Origin: Priapulus caudatus
Taxonomy: Eukaryota > Priapulida > Priapulimorpha > Priapulimorphida > Priapulidae
DNA length: 22,677 bases
NCBI RefSeq assembly: GCF_000485595.1
Contig: NW_014577201.1
Coordinates: forward strand, 279,309-301,985
Direction: 5' to 3'
How positions within the stretch are numbered: the stretch's first letter is position 1; each line of letters opens with the position of its first letter. The notes below the pieces were generated by a model. That model searched no databases. It saw only the letters and a program-made list of their open reading frames with translations, and had not been told where the DNA came from. Shown here one piece after another: positions 10,553 to 19,940 of this stretch. Position numbers and translations under genes: made by a program.

Positions 10553-11291
10553 CAGACAGTATTCACTTGCGTACGTGTGAACGCTCCGACTCAAACCGGC
10601 CCGAGCCAAATCTAGCCCATTTGGCTCGAGCCAAACCATGACCGTGTGAACGCGACTTATATCAGCATTGTCTGCTGTATGGCGGTACACTGATATGTCG
10701 CACTGTTTCCACTGTGATTGATCATTTAGATAGCACTTAGATCTAATCAGGTCAAAGACTAGTTGACCTAACGTTTTTCGAATTTATTCAATCAGGAACG
10801 TAAACCGATCATACACCGAACATATATCAGCACAATTAGTTTAGCAAGTTTGCAGACAATGTCCTACACTAGATGTCAGCACTATACAGTTACTTGCATA
10901 GAAACATCATTATGGTGGTGAACAGACAGTAGAGGGCGTCCATAGGTAGCAGGCCTGAATAAGCATCGAACAGATATTAATTAAAAATACTCGCACTGTT
11001 ACTTCGCTTACACAACATACACTTTATTCATGTTAAATAACTACAGATTCATGCTCTATGCTCCGCTCAAAACTTTTGCCAGCTCTATGATGCGAATTTC
11101 TGCAAAGTTGTCTGAACACATTTCAAACACAAAAATGACCAACCAATCGCTGTGCATGGCTACGCTGGGCTAGGCTACGCCACCTGACGGAATGTCACGA
11201 ATACACAACAAGACCAATTTTACTTCTAATGCTTTCTAGACGTCCACGAGGCATCTAACTTGCGTGCATAATGCAAATTATTGCAATCTAG

Positions 11292-12828
11292 TGCCGAATT
11301 TCAGCGAAAAAAATGTCAAAAAAAGGCATTTTCTAGAGACGAAATAGTGCCTACTGTTGTACACCTCCTTATTAGCTCTTGATTAGGTATTGTTAGCTCT
11401 TGCTATGTACGTACGTATACGTGTGCGTGTACATAATACCTGGAGTTAATGAGACAAATTTGTCAATTTGTCTCATTAACTTCTGATAATACGATTATAT
11501 ATGATATCTGTGGTTACCTCACGTGAGAGTGTATTCTAAGGTTGCTGTGACGTATTAAGCGCTATTATATTTGTTCATGTTAGCTCTCCATCTGGAAAGT
11601 GGTGGGGCAAGTATTGTTCAAAATATCTCAATTTTTTTAATTTTCAAATTTCAATTATCTCTTATTTTATAAATATTTTTGGAATATGAAAGAATGAGAA
11701 TTGAAAAAAAACACGATTAGCCGCATGTCACAGTGGCGTACATAGCATCACATTTACGTTAACTATTTAATTGTCAGATAGGTAAAGAAGTACGCCGATT
11801 AACCTAATTAACTCTATCTACTGTTGAAATAACAATAATTGTAAACTTGCGTAAAATAAAAATGTAATTGTCGTGATTAACGTTTAAATTCAATCATTTC
11901 AAACGGTTTCTTTTCTTGATAAACGATATTACTCAAAACGTTTACATCGCGGCCACTTACCGCTATTGCATACATTTAAAGCCACATCTAGATAAGAAAA
12001 ATAATAACAGTAATAACCCATAACTGTTGCTTTGTAATTTACATCGTACCTAGATCATTACAATTATTATATGTACTATGTTACATGTTACCTTATTACA
12101 TGTTATTACACCTGTACACAATTAACACCTGTATTTGTAATATCGTAGCAACGGACACCGTGTTATCAAGTAGTTGCGTCTAGTGCGACCAATGACTTGG
12201 TAAAATGACAGTTGGTGAGGAAAACAAGCAAACGATGATTTAGCTCTCAATGAAATATGTCTGTCAACACTAAATACACAATTTATACATCTAAGTAGAG
12301 AAATTCACGAACAATGTTGTTGTTGTTTTTTTTTTGGGGGGGGGAGGGGTCTAAAACAAAACTAATCGTCGTGAGGCATGGTAGAGATGAATATGATAAA
12401 CCGGATCATTTTTCAGTTTAAAGGCGTTTTACGAAACGGTAGTGGTAAAGGTTTGTGCTCTCAGCCGTCGGATATTCGATAAGCTGTCTAGTGACCTGCA
12501 TCCGATTCCAATATCACACATGAAAGACTATTGTACTGAGGCCCGCTGTATATAGAGTAAAAAGCAACGTGATGCGGTAACACGGAGACGGCGGTTGCCA
12601 TTAAAGCTCGTATCTGTTCACCTGGATTTTCTGATCCGAGCTAATATGGTCTCTGAAATGGAGCCTACACTGACGGCATATCACGCGGGCTCGGCAGTCA
12701 TGTGTAGTGATGACGTGCCCCCATTACGTATCTGCGGCGAGGGCATTTCCTCGGCAACATTATGAAAACTATCTCATTCTGAGCCGGAAAACAACATCCA
12801 TCATGTTATACTGCAACATTCGCGATAA
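11292..12828. other. AT-rich unique DNA, no gene seen
   Basis: It contains a near-perfect 36-bp palindrome (11445-11480), a GTACGTACGTATACGTGTG stretch near 11407 and a T-run followed by a G-run at 12322-12344. No open frame with protein-like composition, splice-flanked exon or RNA gene is recognisable. Confidence 0.6.
11445..11480. repeat. 36-bp palindrome
   Basis: GTTAATGAGACAAATT and AATTTGTCTCATTAAC face each other across four bases, giving a 16-bp perfect stem. It could form a cruciform in DNA or a hairpin in RNA. Confidence 0.9.
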
Positions 12829-12846
12829 TAATATATATATATATAT

Positions 12847-13074
12847 AAACAAAGTCAAGGTATAGAATAAGGGTGTTTAAAGTTGAATTGACGAGCTTTC
12901 GAGATTACATCTCAAAATTGTTGAATCATTCATTTTTGATTATCCATAACGCATTGTATTTGTTTTTGATTATTTGATTCTATTCCAATGTCTGCTGACT
13001 TGATGAAGAGATGTAATCTCGTAAGCTCGTCAATTAAACTTTAAACACTCTTATTCTATACATTGACTTTGTTT
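12847..13074. mobile_element. Inverted-repeat element with 67-bp arms
   Basis: Arms at 12847-12913 and 13008-13074 are reverse complements with about four mismatches, separated by 94 bp. Both outer ends read AAACAAAGTCAA from outside in, and TA dinucleotides lie close by on both sides. There is no coding capacity. The inner arm ends (GACGAGCTTTCGAG / GAGATGTAATCTCG) resemble half of a hammerhead ribozyme core. It is most likely a MITE or a piece of a retroelement terminal repeat. Confidence 0.75.
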
Positions 13075-13107
13075 TTATCTACACGGGTGTTCGTGTGTGA
13101 CTTTACT

Positions 13108-13111
<4 letters not shown>

Positions 13112-13161
<50 letters not shown>
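13112..13161. repeat. (CT)n(TA)n microsatellite
   Basis: A short CTCTCT run passes into about twenty TA dinucleotides just right of the inverted-repeat element. Confidence 0.95.
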
Positions 13162-13165
<4 letters not shown>

Positions 13166-13750
13166 GCGTGGCAACAGTTTGTGTGAATGACATTTTTACG
13201 CAAAGACCGCGTACGCGTTAGTCTATTTTTCTGAGTTGTGATTGTGTGTAAGAAAAACGATTATGGAGGCTAGGGCTATTGAATGCTTACTTTCACGTTT
13301 GAGTTCACATGTAATACGGAAATAATAATAAGTTCAATAATAATAATAACTAGAAACGAGCAGTTGTCGCCAGCTACATGTATCCCCCGTGATCTAGTAT
13401 GAATGGAATATCTCTGTAAGAACCTAGAAGGCAGGTAAAGTTAAATAAGTCACAAAGACAAAGGTTTGTTAGACAACTGGTCTGCCTCAGATGTGCAAGT
13501 ATATGGAATCTGGTTACCCTAGGAGGCCGAAGAGGAAATGTAAGTCGACGGTGAAGATCAAACTAAGGTCAAGGGCAGTGATGGTTTTGGTATGCAACAG
13601 AACCTTCTCCCCAAGATGTGTAAGCATACCAAGTTTGGTCGCGCTAGGTCAATTAGGGGCCGAGTTAGAGAGCGAAAGGGAAATATGATCAAGGTCAAGG
13701 TAAAGGTGAAATAAAAATCGCAGTGACCTGGTGGGCAGTATTTACCCGAT
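13162..13750. other. Repeat-derived sequence with AGGTCAAGGTCA words
   Basis: No gene is supported. AAGGTCAAGG-type words recur (around 13564, 13690 and 13697), and a 65-codon frame at 13491-13688 has basic, unremarkable composition and no neighbouring splice context. Such words often accompany dispersed repeats in marine invertebrates (general knowledge, not proved here). Confidence 0.45.
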
Positions 13751-14155
13751 CTCGGATGATCTTCAGTTTTGGCATGAAGGTGCGTTATGGTAAAGCAAAG
13801 ACGTCAATCGTTTTTGGTGTGGGCGGAGTCATCGTTGCCATGGTAACAACATTTTTGTGGAAATATTATAGAACCTGTAACTTGTGCTGTTTTTACCCGA
13901 TTGTCATGGAATTTGGCACACAGGGCTATATTCCTATACATATATAATTGATGTTAATATAAATTTAAATATAAATTTTAATACAAATGTAAATTTCATG
14001 ACAATCGGGTAAAAAGTGCAGAAGTTACAGGTTCTAGAAAATGTCGACAAAAAATGTTGTTACCATGACAACGATGACTCCGCTCACACCAAAAACGATT
14101 GGCGTCTTTGCTTTATGATAATGCACCTTCATGCGAAATTTGAAGATGATCCGAG
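13751..14155. mobile_element. Fold-back element with 164-bp arms
   Basis: The arms 13751-13914 and 13992-14155 are reverse complements over their whole length with scattered mismatches and small gaps. They are separated by a 77-bp AT-rich loop. Shared words include CTCGGAT, GCAAAGACG, AATCGTTTTTGGTGTG, GGAGTCATCGTTG and TTTTTACCCGATTGTCATG. It encodes no protein of its own; frames crossing it are by-products. A transcript would form a hairpin of about 160 bp. Confidence 0.85.
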
Positions 14156-14195
14156 AAGAACTGCAGCCGGTAGAGCGTTCACAAGGAAATCTCTG

Positions 14196-14200
14196 CAGCG

Positions 14201-14233
<33 letters not shown>

Positions 14234-14242
14234 GCGGCGGCG
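14196..14242. repeat. (CGG)n trinucleotide run
   Basis: About fifteen GGC triplets with a single TCG interruption. It reads as poly-arginine on both strands in some frames, which is not evidence for a protein. It lies about 260 bp upstream of the candidate TATA box. Confidence 0.95.
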
Positions 14243-14322
14243 CGACGATGCCAAACCCATAGTATCCCCACGAACTTCGTTCGGGGGATACAATAAGTAA
14301 TAAGAAGGATGAATTAGAATGG

Positions 14323-14346
14323 TAAGAACAAAGCTCTTTGTTCTTA
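14323..14346. repeat. 24-bp hairpin sequence
   Basis: TAAGAACAAAG and CTTTGTTCTTA face each other with two central bases, an 11-bp perfect stem. It sits between the CGG run and the candidate promoter. Confidence 0.85.
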
Positions 14347-14398
14347 GGGGACGCACGTGGGTCGAGGGGTCAAGGGGGCGTGGCTAACGACCCTGGCC

Positions 14399-14540
14399 AG
14401 CCAATAGGAGAGCGCCTGCATTAACACGCTTGACTAGCCGTCACTCGAGAGGCGTCGACCAATGGGAGCGCGTTGGCTAAGACAATGACGACGGCGTCAC
14501 TATTTAAAGTGCATTCCATGAAATTACCACGGCTACTAGT
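14399..14540 (+). promoter_or_regulatory. Candidate TATA/CCAAT promoter
   Basis: Seen in order: AGCCAATAGG (14399-14408), ACCAATGGG (14458-14466), inverted CRE half-sites TGACG and CGTCA spaced by four bases (14486-14499), and TATTTAAA (14501-14508). Two CCAAT boxes upstream of a TATA-like element in the same orientation is a classic RNA polymerase II arrangement. Transcription would start about 25-30 bp downstream of the TATA box, near 14530-14540. The local sequence is GC- and CpG-richer than its surroundings. No coding exon directly follows, so the target gene is not identified. Confidence 0.5.
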
Positions 14541-14613
14541 TTGCAATCGAGTCGAGACACGTCTACCTATCTGTACCGTTGCTGTACCAGCTACCTACTT
14601 CACCGCTTTATAT
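14535..14613 (+). other. Possible non-coding first exon
   Basis: If the TATTTAAA box is used, transcription would run from about 14535 to the splice donor TAT|GTAAGTG, with GT at 14614-14615. GTAAGT is the consensus 5' splice site. No ATG opens a useful frame in this stretch, so it would be a 5' untranslated exon. The start is estimated only from the TATA spacing. Confidence 0.3.
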
Positions 14614-14615
14614 GT

Positions 14616-15433
14616 AAGTGTATGTTGTGTCGCGTACCTTTCTGTTCACTAGATGCCTAGTACAAGCGGCGTCCACGTTACCGTAATATGTGCAGTAAAG
14701 ATGTTTGTGCTTTAAACACGTAGGCCTAACTTCATTGTTGAGTAATTTATGTATGATGTAAGCAGCGGTATCTCTAATAACATACGCAGAACCCTAACGA
14801 TCAAAGGTAACGAACGAGTAGAAGAAACACAGTATTACACACATTAATTGGGTTACGCTTAATAAATCATAGTTATTAATACTCGCATGTGTACTTCTAC
14901 CTGTCCTATTTTGGTGTGTCAGTCATACGCCCCTACTATTATATATTTTTGATTTTATTCATAACAAAACAACTATTGCCTAACCATGAGAGCAACGTGA
15001 AATGTTGTGTTCGGAGAAATTAAATATTTTTCGAGACCGGCGGTTATGGAGCCTTTCAAGGAACATGAGTGAAAAAATATACCAACAAGTTAAGAAATAT
15101 ATCGGCAGCCAGGACGCAATAAATTTGTATAGAATATAGAGATGCGCATCCCGGTTTTTTTAATTTGATCTGATACCTGTATCATTTAGTGTCGCGGTCA
15201 GAGTAAAATCAGGAAACTGTGAACTTAACTTTCGATGATTTGAAAGACGTGTCTTTTTTGAAGCCCCACTTATATAAGGTTTCTTCACCGATGCACCAGC
15301 AGCCGATAGCAGCGCTGTAAACTAATTTTGTAACAGTTGGGAATTCGATCTTGAAATATTTATGATATTTTATAACTATCTTAATGCCATTAGCTAGAAC
15401 GTAATTACGCGGATGTAATGTAATGTAAAGCAT
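14616..15433. other. AT-rich gene-free stretch
   Basis: No repeat array, RNA gene or convincing exon. The minus-strand frame 15209-15631 runs into the inverted-repeat element and its content is not family-like. If the promoter to the left is real, this would be intronic. Confidence 0.5.
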
Positions 15434-15510
15434 GCAGCACACTTCACCATTTTCGTTGCTCGTACAGGCAATTTTCGTGGTCGGCAATTTGTGTGGCCTT
15501 TGCCGCTTCA

Positions 15511-15541
15511 CAGCACACGTCACTACTAGTGACGTGTGCTG
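15511..15541. repeat. 31-bp palindrome with perfect 15-bp arms
   Basis: CAGCACACGTCACTA and TAGTGACGTGTGCTG are exact complements around a single central C at 15526. It repeats the CAGCACAC word of the element ends, suggesting it arose by fold-back of an end sequence. Confidence 0.95.
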
Positions 15542-15620
15542 TTTACGGCAATTTTTGTTGCCAGATGTTGTAGCTTTAACCCATTCATATACAGTTATCA
15601 AATAAAGGAAATATATAAAT

Positions 15621-15918
15621 TTTATCAACATTTCTGTTACTTAGGCCTAGGGGCCTATATTTGTATTTTTGTATATTTGTATATTTGTATATTTGTATAT
15701 TTGTATAATATATAAATTTTATCAACATTTCTGTTACTTAGGCCTAGGGGCCCTATATTTGTATATTTGTATTTTTGTATGTTTGTATATTTGTATATTT
15801 GTATATTTGTATATTTGTAATATATAATTTTTATCAACATTTCTGTTACTTAGGCCTAGGGGCCCTATATTTGTATATTTGTATTTTTGTATGTTTGTAT
15901 ATTTGTATATTTGTATTT
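15621..15918. repeat. Tandem array of TATTTGTA-bearing units
   Basis: TTTATCAACATTTCTGTTAC followed by TTAGGCCTAGGGGCC recurs at 15621, 15718 and 15830 (periods 97 and 112 bp). Each unit carries a variable tract of TATTTGTA subrepeats. The unit length differences come from the subrepeat number. Long minus-strand frames here are translations of this array and not genes. Confidence 0.9.
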
Positions 15919-16050
15919 GGCTCATTTTGAAATCATGTGACGGCAGCGCTAATTTTAATTGGTCTGAGAGTGATTTTGTTGCCGATTGCCGTAGTGGCTT
16001 GGCGCACACTTCACCACAAGTTGCCACCACGAGCAATTTTCGTGGTGAGA

Positions 16051-16068
16051 AATCAAACCGGTTTGATT
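16051..16068. repeat. 18-bp perfect palindrome
   Basis: AATCAAACCGGTTTGATT is its own reverse complement and lies inside the right half of the MITE-like element. Confidence 0.95.
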
Positions 16069-16197
16069 CTCGGCAACTCGTGGTCACCACTAAATTTTTG
16101 TGGTGAGTGGTCGTTGCCGGCCCCCGCACACTTGGCCATTTTTATGGCGACCACGAAAATTGCCTGTGCGAGCAACGAAAATGGTGAAGTGTGCTGC

Positions 16198-17112
16198 CAG
16201 CTTAAGATAAGACAAGAAAATATATAGTATAATATGATATGGTGTCAGCCCTCGAGCGAACGCGAACTTGTTTTTGATGATAATCGAAAATTGAGTAACG
16301 CAGAAATGGGAGCGGAGTCTGAAAAAATTCGCAAATGCAGAATATGATTGAAATTTGTTCCAAATGAAATCATTCCACACTACTATAAAATGCCTAAAAA
16401 TAGGGCACATATATACTGTTTACTGCCATTGTAAAAAAAGCGATTGCAGTTTTTCCTCGTATAGGACTGCCAGGCAGCACAACTCCGCACAGTATACATA
16501 TACAACGCGGATTGACCATGCGGTATAAAACGGAATGTCGATCAACCAAATGGTAGACAATCGACTCTTAATTGCATAGTATACGCATGAAAACGCAAAA
16601 TTCACCACAGTTCGTATAATTTCTAAGCTAAGCAGAAACGCAGGCATATGACATGGCTAAGCCGGACAGAGTTGTAGCTTCAACGAGTTACATTTGCTAA
16701 ATAGAAGCACTGTATAGTACTGCATATATACAAGTATAGAACCAATGTAGTAAAAGCGAAAGGCGAAGAGAGTACGCTAAAGAAACGACTGTTAAGAAAT
16801 CTATAAACACGGAGATATATAATGTTACGGCAGGAAGGAGAGACATAAAGATGGGTGAGAGGAAACAGTGGGTGACACTGGAAATGGTGAGACAGAGAAT
16901 AGGACGACAACAATGTTATAGAAGACAACGAGGCGGAGACAGGTGACGTATGTACGAGTTTGTTTCTAACTAGTCTTTAGAGTCGTTTGCCAGTTGTTAT
17001 TCTTCAACATCTATTGTTGAGAAGTTTCTATAGTTTGTATACATGTATCGAAATATATATTTGTATATATGTTTAATACTATTGTATAGAAGTAAACTCT
17101 TCTCATAATTCT
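16198..17112. other. AT-rich gene-free stretch
   Basis: Only short, chance-like frames. A small stem, CTTCAACA / TGTTGAGAAG, lies near 17003-17024. No RNA gene, promoter or transposon end is recognised. Confidence 0.5.
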
Positions 17113-17211
17113 TCTTCTGCTGCTGTTGTTGTTGCTGCCGTTGCCGTTGCTGCTTCTGCGGCTGCTGCAGCCGCCGTTATTGCTGCTGCCGCCCCGCCGC
17201 CTCAGTTGCTA

Positions 17212-17273
<62 letters not shown>

Positions 17274-17450
17274 ACTCCTGCCGCAGCTGCTTCTCCAGTT
17301 GTTGTTGCTGCTGCTAATGTTGTTATTCATGACGCAGCTTTTTCTACTGCTGCTACTGCTGTCGCAGCTGCCGCAGAGCGGCTGCTGTTGCTGCTGCTGC
17401 CACCACTGCTGCTGCTGTTGTTGCTGATGCTGTTGCTACTACTAGTACTA
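17113..17450. repeat. CTG/TTG trinucleotide array
   Basis: About 340 bp of degenerate CTG, TTG, CCG and TAC triplets around a pure TGC run of about 16 units (17225-17273). Frames across it give poly-Leu or poly-Cys and are not credible proteins. On the minus strand it is a CAG array and could in principle encode Gln, but no flanking exon signals are evident. Confidence 0.95.
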
Positions 17451-19073
17451 CTGTCTAGCGGCGTTGCTCCGTCCTTCGTTCCCAAACGAGATTGCTTTCG
17501 ATGACTATTACAAACATATTACAGAGACTCATTTACAGACTCATTTATTGTGACCATCACTTAATCGCTAATCATGCGAACACGAAATCTCATTATTATT
17601 ACGCGGGACCCGTCCGGTCAATCGGTTTGCCTTGCCAACCGAGAGATTCGCTGTTATCAATGCGTTCGGTACAGCTCAGACAAATAATTGATCAGACTGT
17701 GTAGGTAATTACAGAGGTTATAATAGGGCGCCGACCCTCGACAACGAACATTACATATTGATGCAGCACAGTTATATATATATATAGAGAGAGAAACAGA
17801 TGTATAGAATATTTATCACAATATCCGGCGATTATAATTTATATAGAAATAAAGGTTATAGCGCTTTCATCTTTTCGAATCTTCAGTGCTTAATGTTTAC
17901 ATAACTACCACTATGACGTGTATGCCGTCATAGTTATAAAGGGAGGTAATGTTATAACGTTATTAAATATAATAGCCTGTTCAGTTCGGGTTCAAATAAC
18001 CTGATGAAGTATATTGTTCTTTCGATTTCTTAGTTGCGGGGTCACCTTCGGGTCGACTTTCGTAATACTTGATTCTGTTACATCCGATACCTCGGTCCTC
18101 CTGTTGGGTTGCCTCGATCAGCCTAAAAAATAGTTTCTTGATCGTTGTCCAACATACGTGGTAGCGTCTCTTATTATTATGTATATGTTATACTGGGTTG
18201 CTTCTGCTCTTTACAAATTTGCGATTTCCAGGTCTTTGGCCGTTCTTTGTGTGTATTGATATGTCCTGTTACGAGGTTTCTCGCTGAATGTTTTCCTTAA
18301 AAAAAAATATATATCGTTAATATCAGCTTTATAGCTGATGTCGCCTGCAATATTGTGGTCGCTTGAGAGGTTTCCATTCTTGCTATTTGATCGCAGGCTA
18401 GTCAACTGTTATGCTAGCCGTCGGTACATAACCTTTATAGGTCTATTAGTGGCGTTCTCTTCCCGGCTCCTATCAGCTTATTATCATCGCAGTTGCACGG
18501 CGTGAGTTCTTTTACCATCAATGAACTGCAGAGAAGATAAAGGTCTATCCGAACCGTCTCAAAGCTAAACTCGACAGGCGTGAAGTCAACTAAGCATGTT
18601 TTTTAATCAGACGTGTGATATGTGCGTTGGATGAATTGTAGACAACACCGTAACATAGCAATATGATTATGCTGGATCCACATTTTATGGTTCACAATCG
18701 CACGCTGGTTTGTGCGGATTAGTTTCACTATAAAAGCAGTCGAGGTAAAATGCAATTTTCGAAATATTTTTCTGTATGACTAATATTACTTTGATGCGCC
18801 AGACATCGCAGCGATGAAATCTTTTGAAGGAGATTTGTTGCAGCCAAATCTTGCTCTATGCAGCGCGGCTGTTCATATTAGCTCGGCTTGCAACGATATT
18901 CTATTAATTTTATTTGCTATGTATTATACGGGTCAGAACTATTCGCGGTAACACGAGGTGCCAATGTATCTACGGTTGTCGTGCTACCTTATTACCATTA
19001 TACCGTATTGTGCGGGTGAAACTGAACTGATACAAGCTATAACAGTTGTTAATTAATAGGATTCTTAACTATA
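17451..19073. other. Unique AT-rich DNA, no gene seen
   Basis: It contains a (TA)n(GA)n tract at 17774-17794, a small stem CTATGACG / CGTCATAG at about 17911-17933, and unremarkable frames. The minus-strand frame at 18211-18405 has mixed composition but no motif and no reliable start. Nothing can be called. Confidence 0.5.
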
Positions 19074-19267
19074 GGTGGTCGGCGTCACGCGTCTGTTGTC
19101 CGTATGCCTTTATCTATTAGACATTAACTGTTATTTTTAACAGGTAAGGCTGTTAGGCGTGGTCAGCATCACGGGGGCTTTAGCAGTCGCAAACCAGTGT
19201 TCATGATTTTTAGCGGGAGAAAGCGGTTAGGTTCGTGTTGATTGCAGTGGTGGTTAGAGTCGGTTGT
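19074..19267 (+). repeat. Copy 1 of a ~200-bp duplicated sequence
   Basis: Colinear with 20047-20270: GTCTGTTGTCCG, TATGCCTT, TTAACTGTT, AGGCTGTTAG, CAGCATCAC, TTCATGA and TTTTAGCGGGAGAAAGCG are shared. A telomere-like array follows immediately. Both copies contain a pyrimidine-rich tract and AG just before the shared AGGCTGTTAG block, resembling a 3' splice site, but the frame after it closes within about 20 codons. Confidence 0.85.
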
Positions 19268-19351
19268 AGGGTTAGGGTTAGGATTAAAGTTAGAGTTAGG
19301 ATTAGGGTTAGGGTTAAGGTTAGGGTGAGGGTTAGAGTTAGCGTTAGAGTT
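19267..19351. repeat. Interstitial telomere-like array 1
   Basis: Degenerate TTAGGG hexamers with variants TTAGAG, TTAAGG, TTAGCG and GTGAGG. TTAGGG is the telomere repeat of most animals. The variants mark this as an old internal array and not a chromosome end. Confidence 0.9.
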
Positions 19352-19940
19352 GTAGAAAAGCGCAGGCTTCTTCAGATATTATTTACATTTATAATTTCCC
19401 ATGATTCTATATGAGCTAGCGTGCGGCGTCGCCGTACGGCGTAGGCAACCAATATGAATTACGCCATATCCGCCGGGTGTCACCCGCCACAAGCTACCTG
19501 CGTCATTTATTAGTCGAACGCATCTATGATGCTAAACTCAAGCTAGAGACTCGGGTTCTTCCTCCCAACCGAGCAGTCCAGTTTTTCCCGCGCTCGTGAT
19601 ATTTTCTTTGTCTCCTACACCATTCCTTTAATCCTCCTTCCTCCCACCACCTTCACTTCGCCGAGCTACTTCGCGATCAACGTCTTTAAGGTACGAGGTT
19701 ACTTGTATTCGGTTACGTGTTCGGTCGGTGTTTGTAGACATCTGTTTAGTATCGTAGAGTGTTTGTTTAGGCTGTTAAAGTGCAAACCACCTGTGACGCA
19801 TATTCTGTGGTGTAATAGAACGCACGGAGAGTAGCTTTTATAATACAGTGTTCATGTTATCCATCGATGTAACCCGACGCTACCCTTAAGGTGACTACCT
19901 TACACAGGCTGAGAGGAAGGCGCGGAGCTTTCTTAGAGAG
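19352..19940. other. Spacer between telomere-like arrays, with a pyrimidine-rich block
   Basis: From 19555 to 19660 the plus strand is strongly C/T-rich (TTCTTCCTCCC, CCTCCTTCCTCCCACC). A stem CTCGGGTT / AACCGAG lies at 19550-19573, and a donor-like TTTAAG|GTACGAG at 19685-19697. These could belong to a short 5' untranslated exon, but no TATA box or reading frame supports it. No gene is called. Confidence 0.35.

Larger units (their letters stand above)
10060..10654. mobile_element. MITE-like inverted-repeat element inside copy B
   Basis: It has perfect 13-bp terminal inverted repeats: CGCGTTCACACGG (10060-10072) and CCGTGTGAACGCG (10642-10654). TTATA occurs just outside both ends (10053-10057 and 10657-10661), a possible target duplication separated from the repeats by two bases. 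Subterminal sequence repeats the palindromic word GGCTCGAGCC on both sides. There is no transposase, so this is a non-autonomous element. The superfamily cannot be assigned with confidence. Confidence 0.6.
9292..11291 (+). repeat. Copy B of the ~2 kb direct repeat (clean)
   Basis: The compact partner of copy A, starting in a GT microsatellite (9292-9330) and ending at about GCAATCTAG (11283-11291). Where the copies differ, B usually gives the shorter and more regular reading; for example its TTTGAA tail and three tandem 65-bp units are intact. No coding frame of normal composition is present. It is probably a non-autonomous repeat family, with nested elements described separately. Confidence 0.85.
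15434..16197. mobile_element. MITE-like element with 50-bp terminal inverted repeats
   Basis: Ends 15434-15483 and 16148-16197 are reverse complements with one mismatch in 50. From outside in, both begin GCAGCACACTTCACCATTTT. The 764-bp element includes a perfect-arm palindrome (15511-15541), an internal tandem array rich in TATTTGTA (15621-15918), a second palindrome (16051-16068) and extra degenerate copies of the end motif, such as GCGCACACTTCACCAC at 16003. Frames inside it are low-complexity Tyr/Lys/Thr/Ile repeats. No transposase is present. Confidence 0.8.

Noticed and set aside
6171-11291. Reading the direct repeat pair as LTRs of a retrotransposon
   Set aside because: The spacer is only about 0.8 kb and has no gag/pol motifs or primer-binding site, and the repeat ends lack the expected TG...CA borders.
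15655-16129. Minus-strand frames with repeated Tyr-Lys-Tyr-Thr-Asn-Ile
   Set aside because: Translation of the TATTTGTA tandem array inside the MITE-like element; the repeat is nucleotide-driven.
17126-17427. Poly-Leu and poly-Cys frames
   Set aside because: Translation of the CTG/TTG triplet array.
17998-18034. CTGATGAAG followed by CTTTCGATT, reminiscent of a hammerhead core
   Set aside because: The GAAA segment is missing (CGATTTC instead) and no stems I or III can be paired; a chance match is more likely.
18211-18405. Minus-strand 64-codon frame of mixed composition
   Set aside because: It lacks an ATG at its stated start (the first codon is TTG), shows no recognisable motif, and a frame of this length is expected by chance in AT-moderate DNA.
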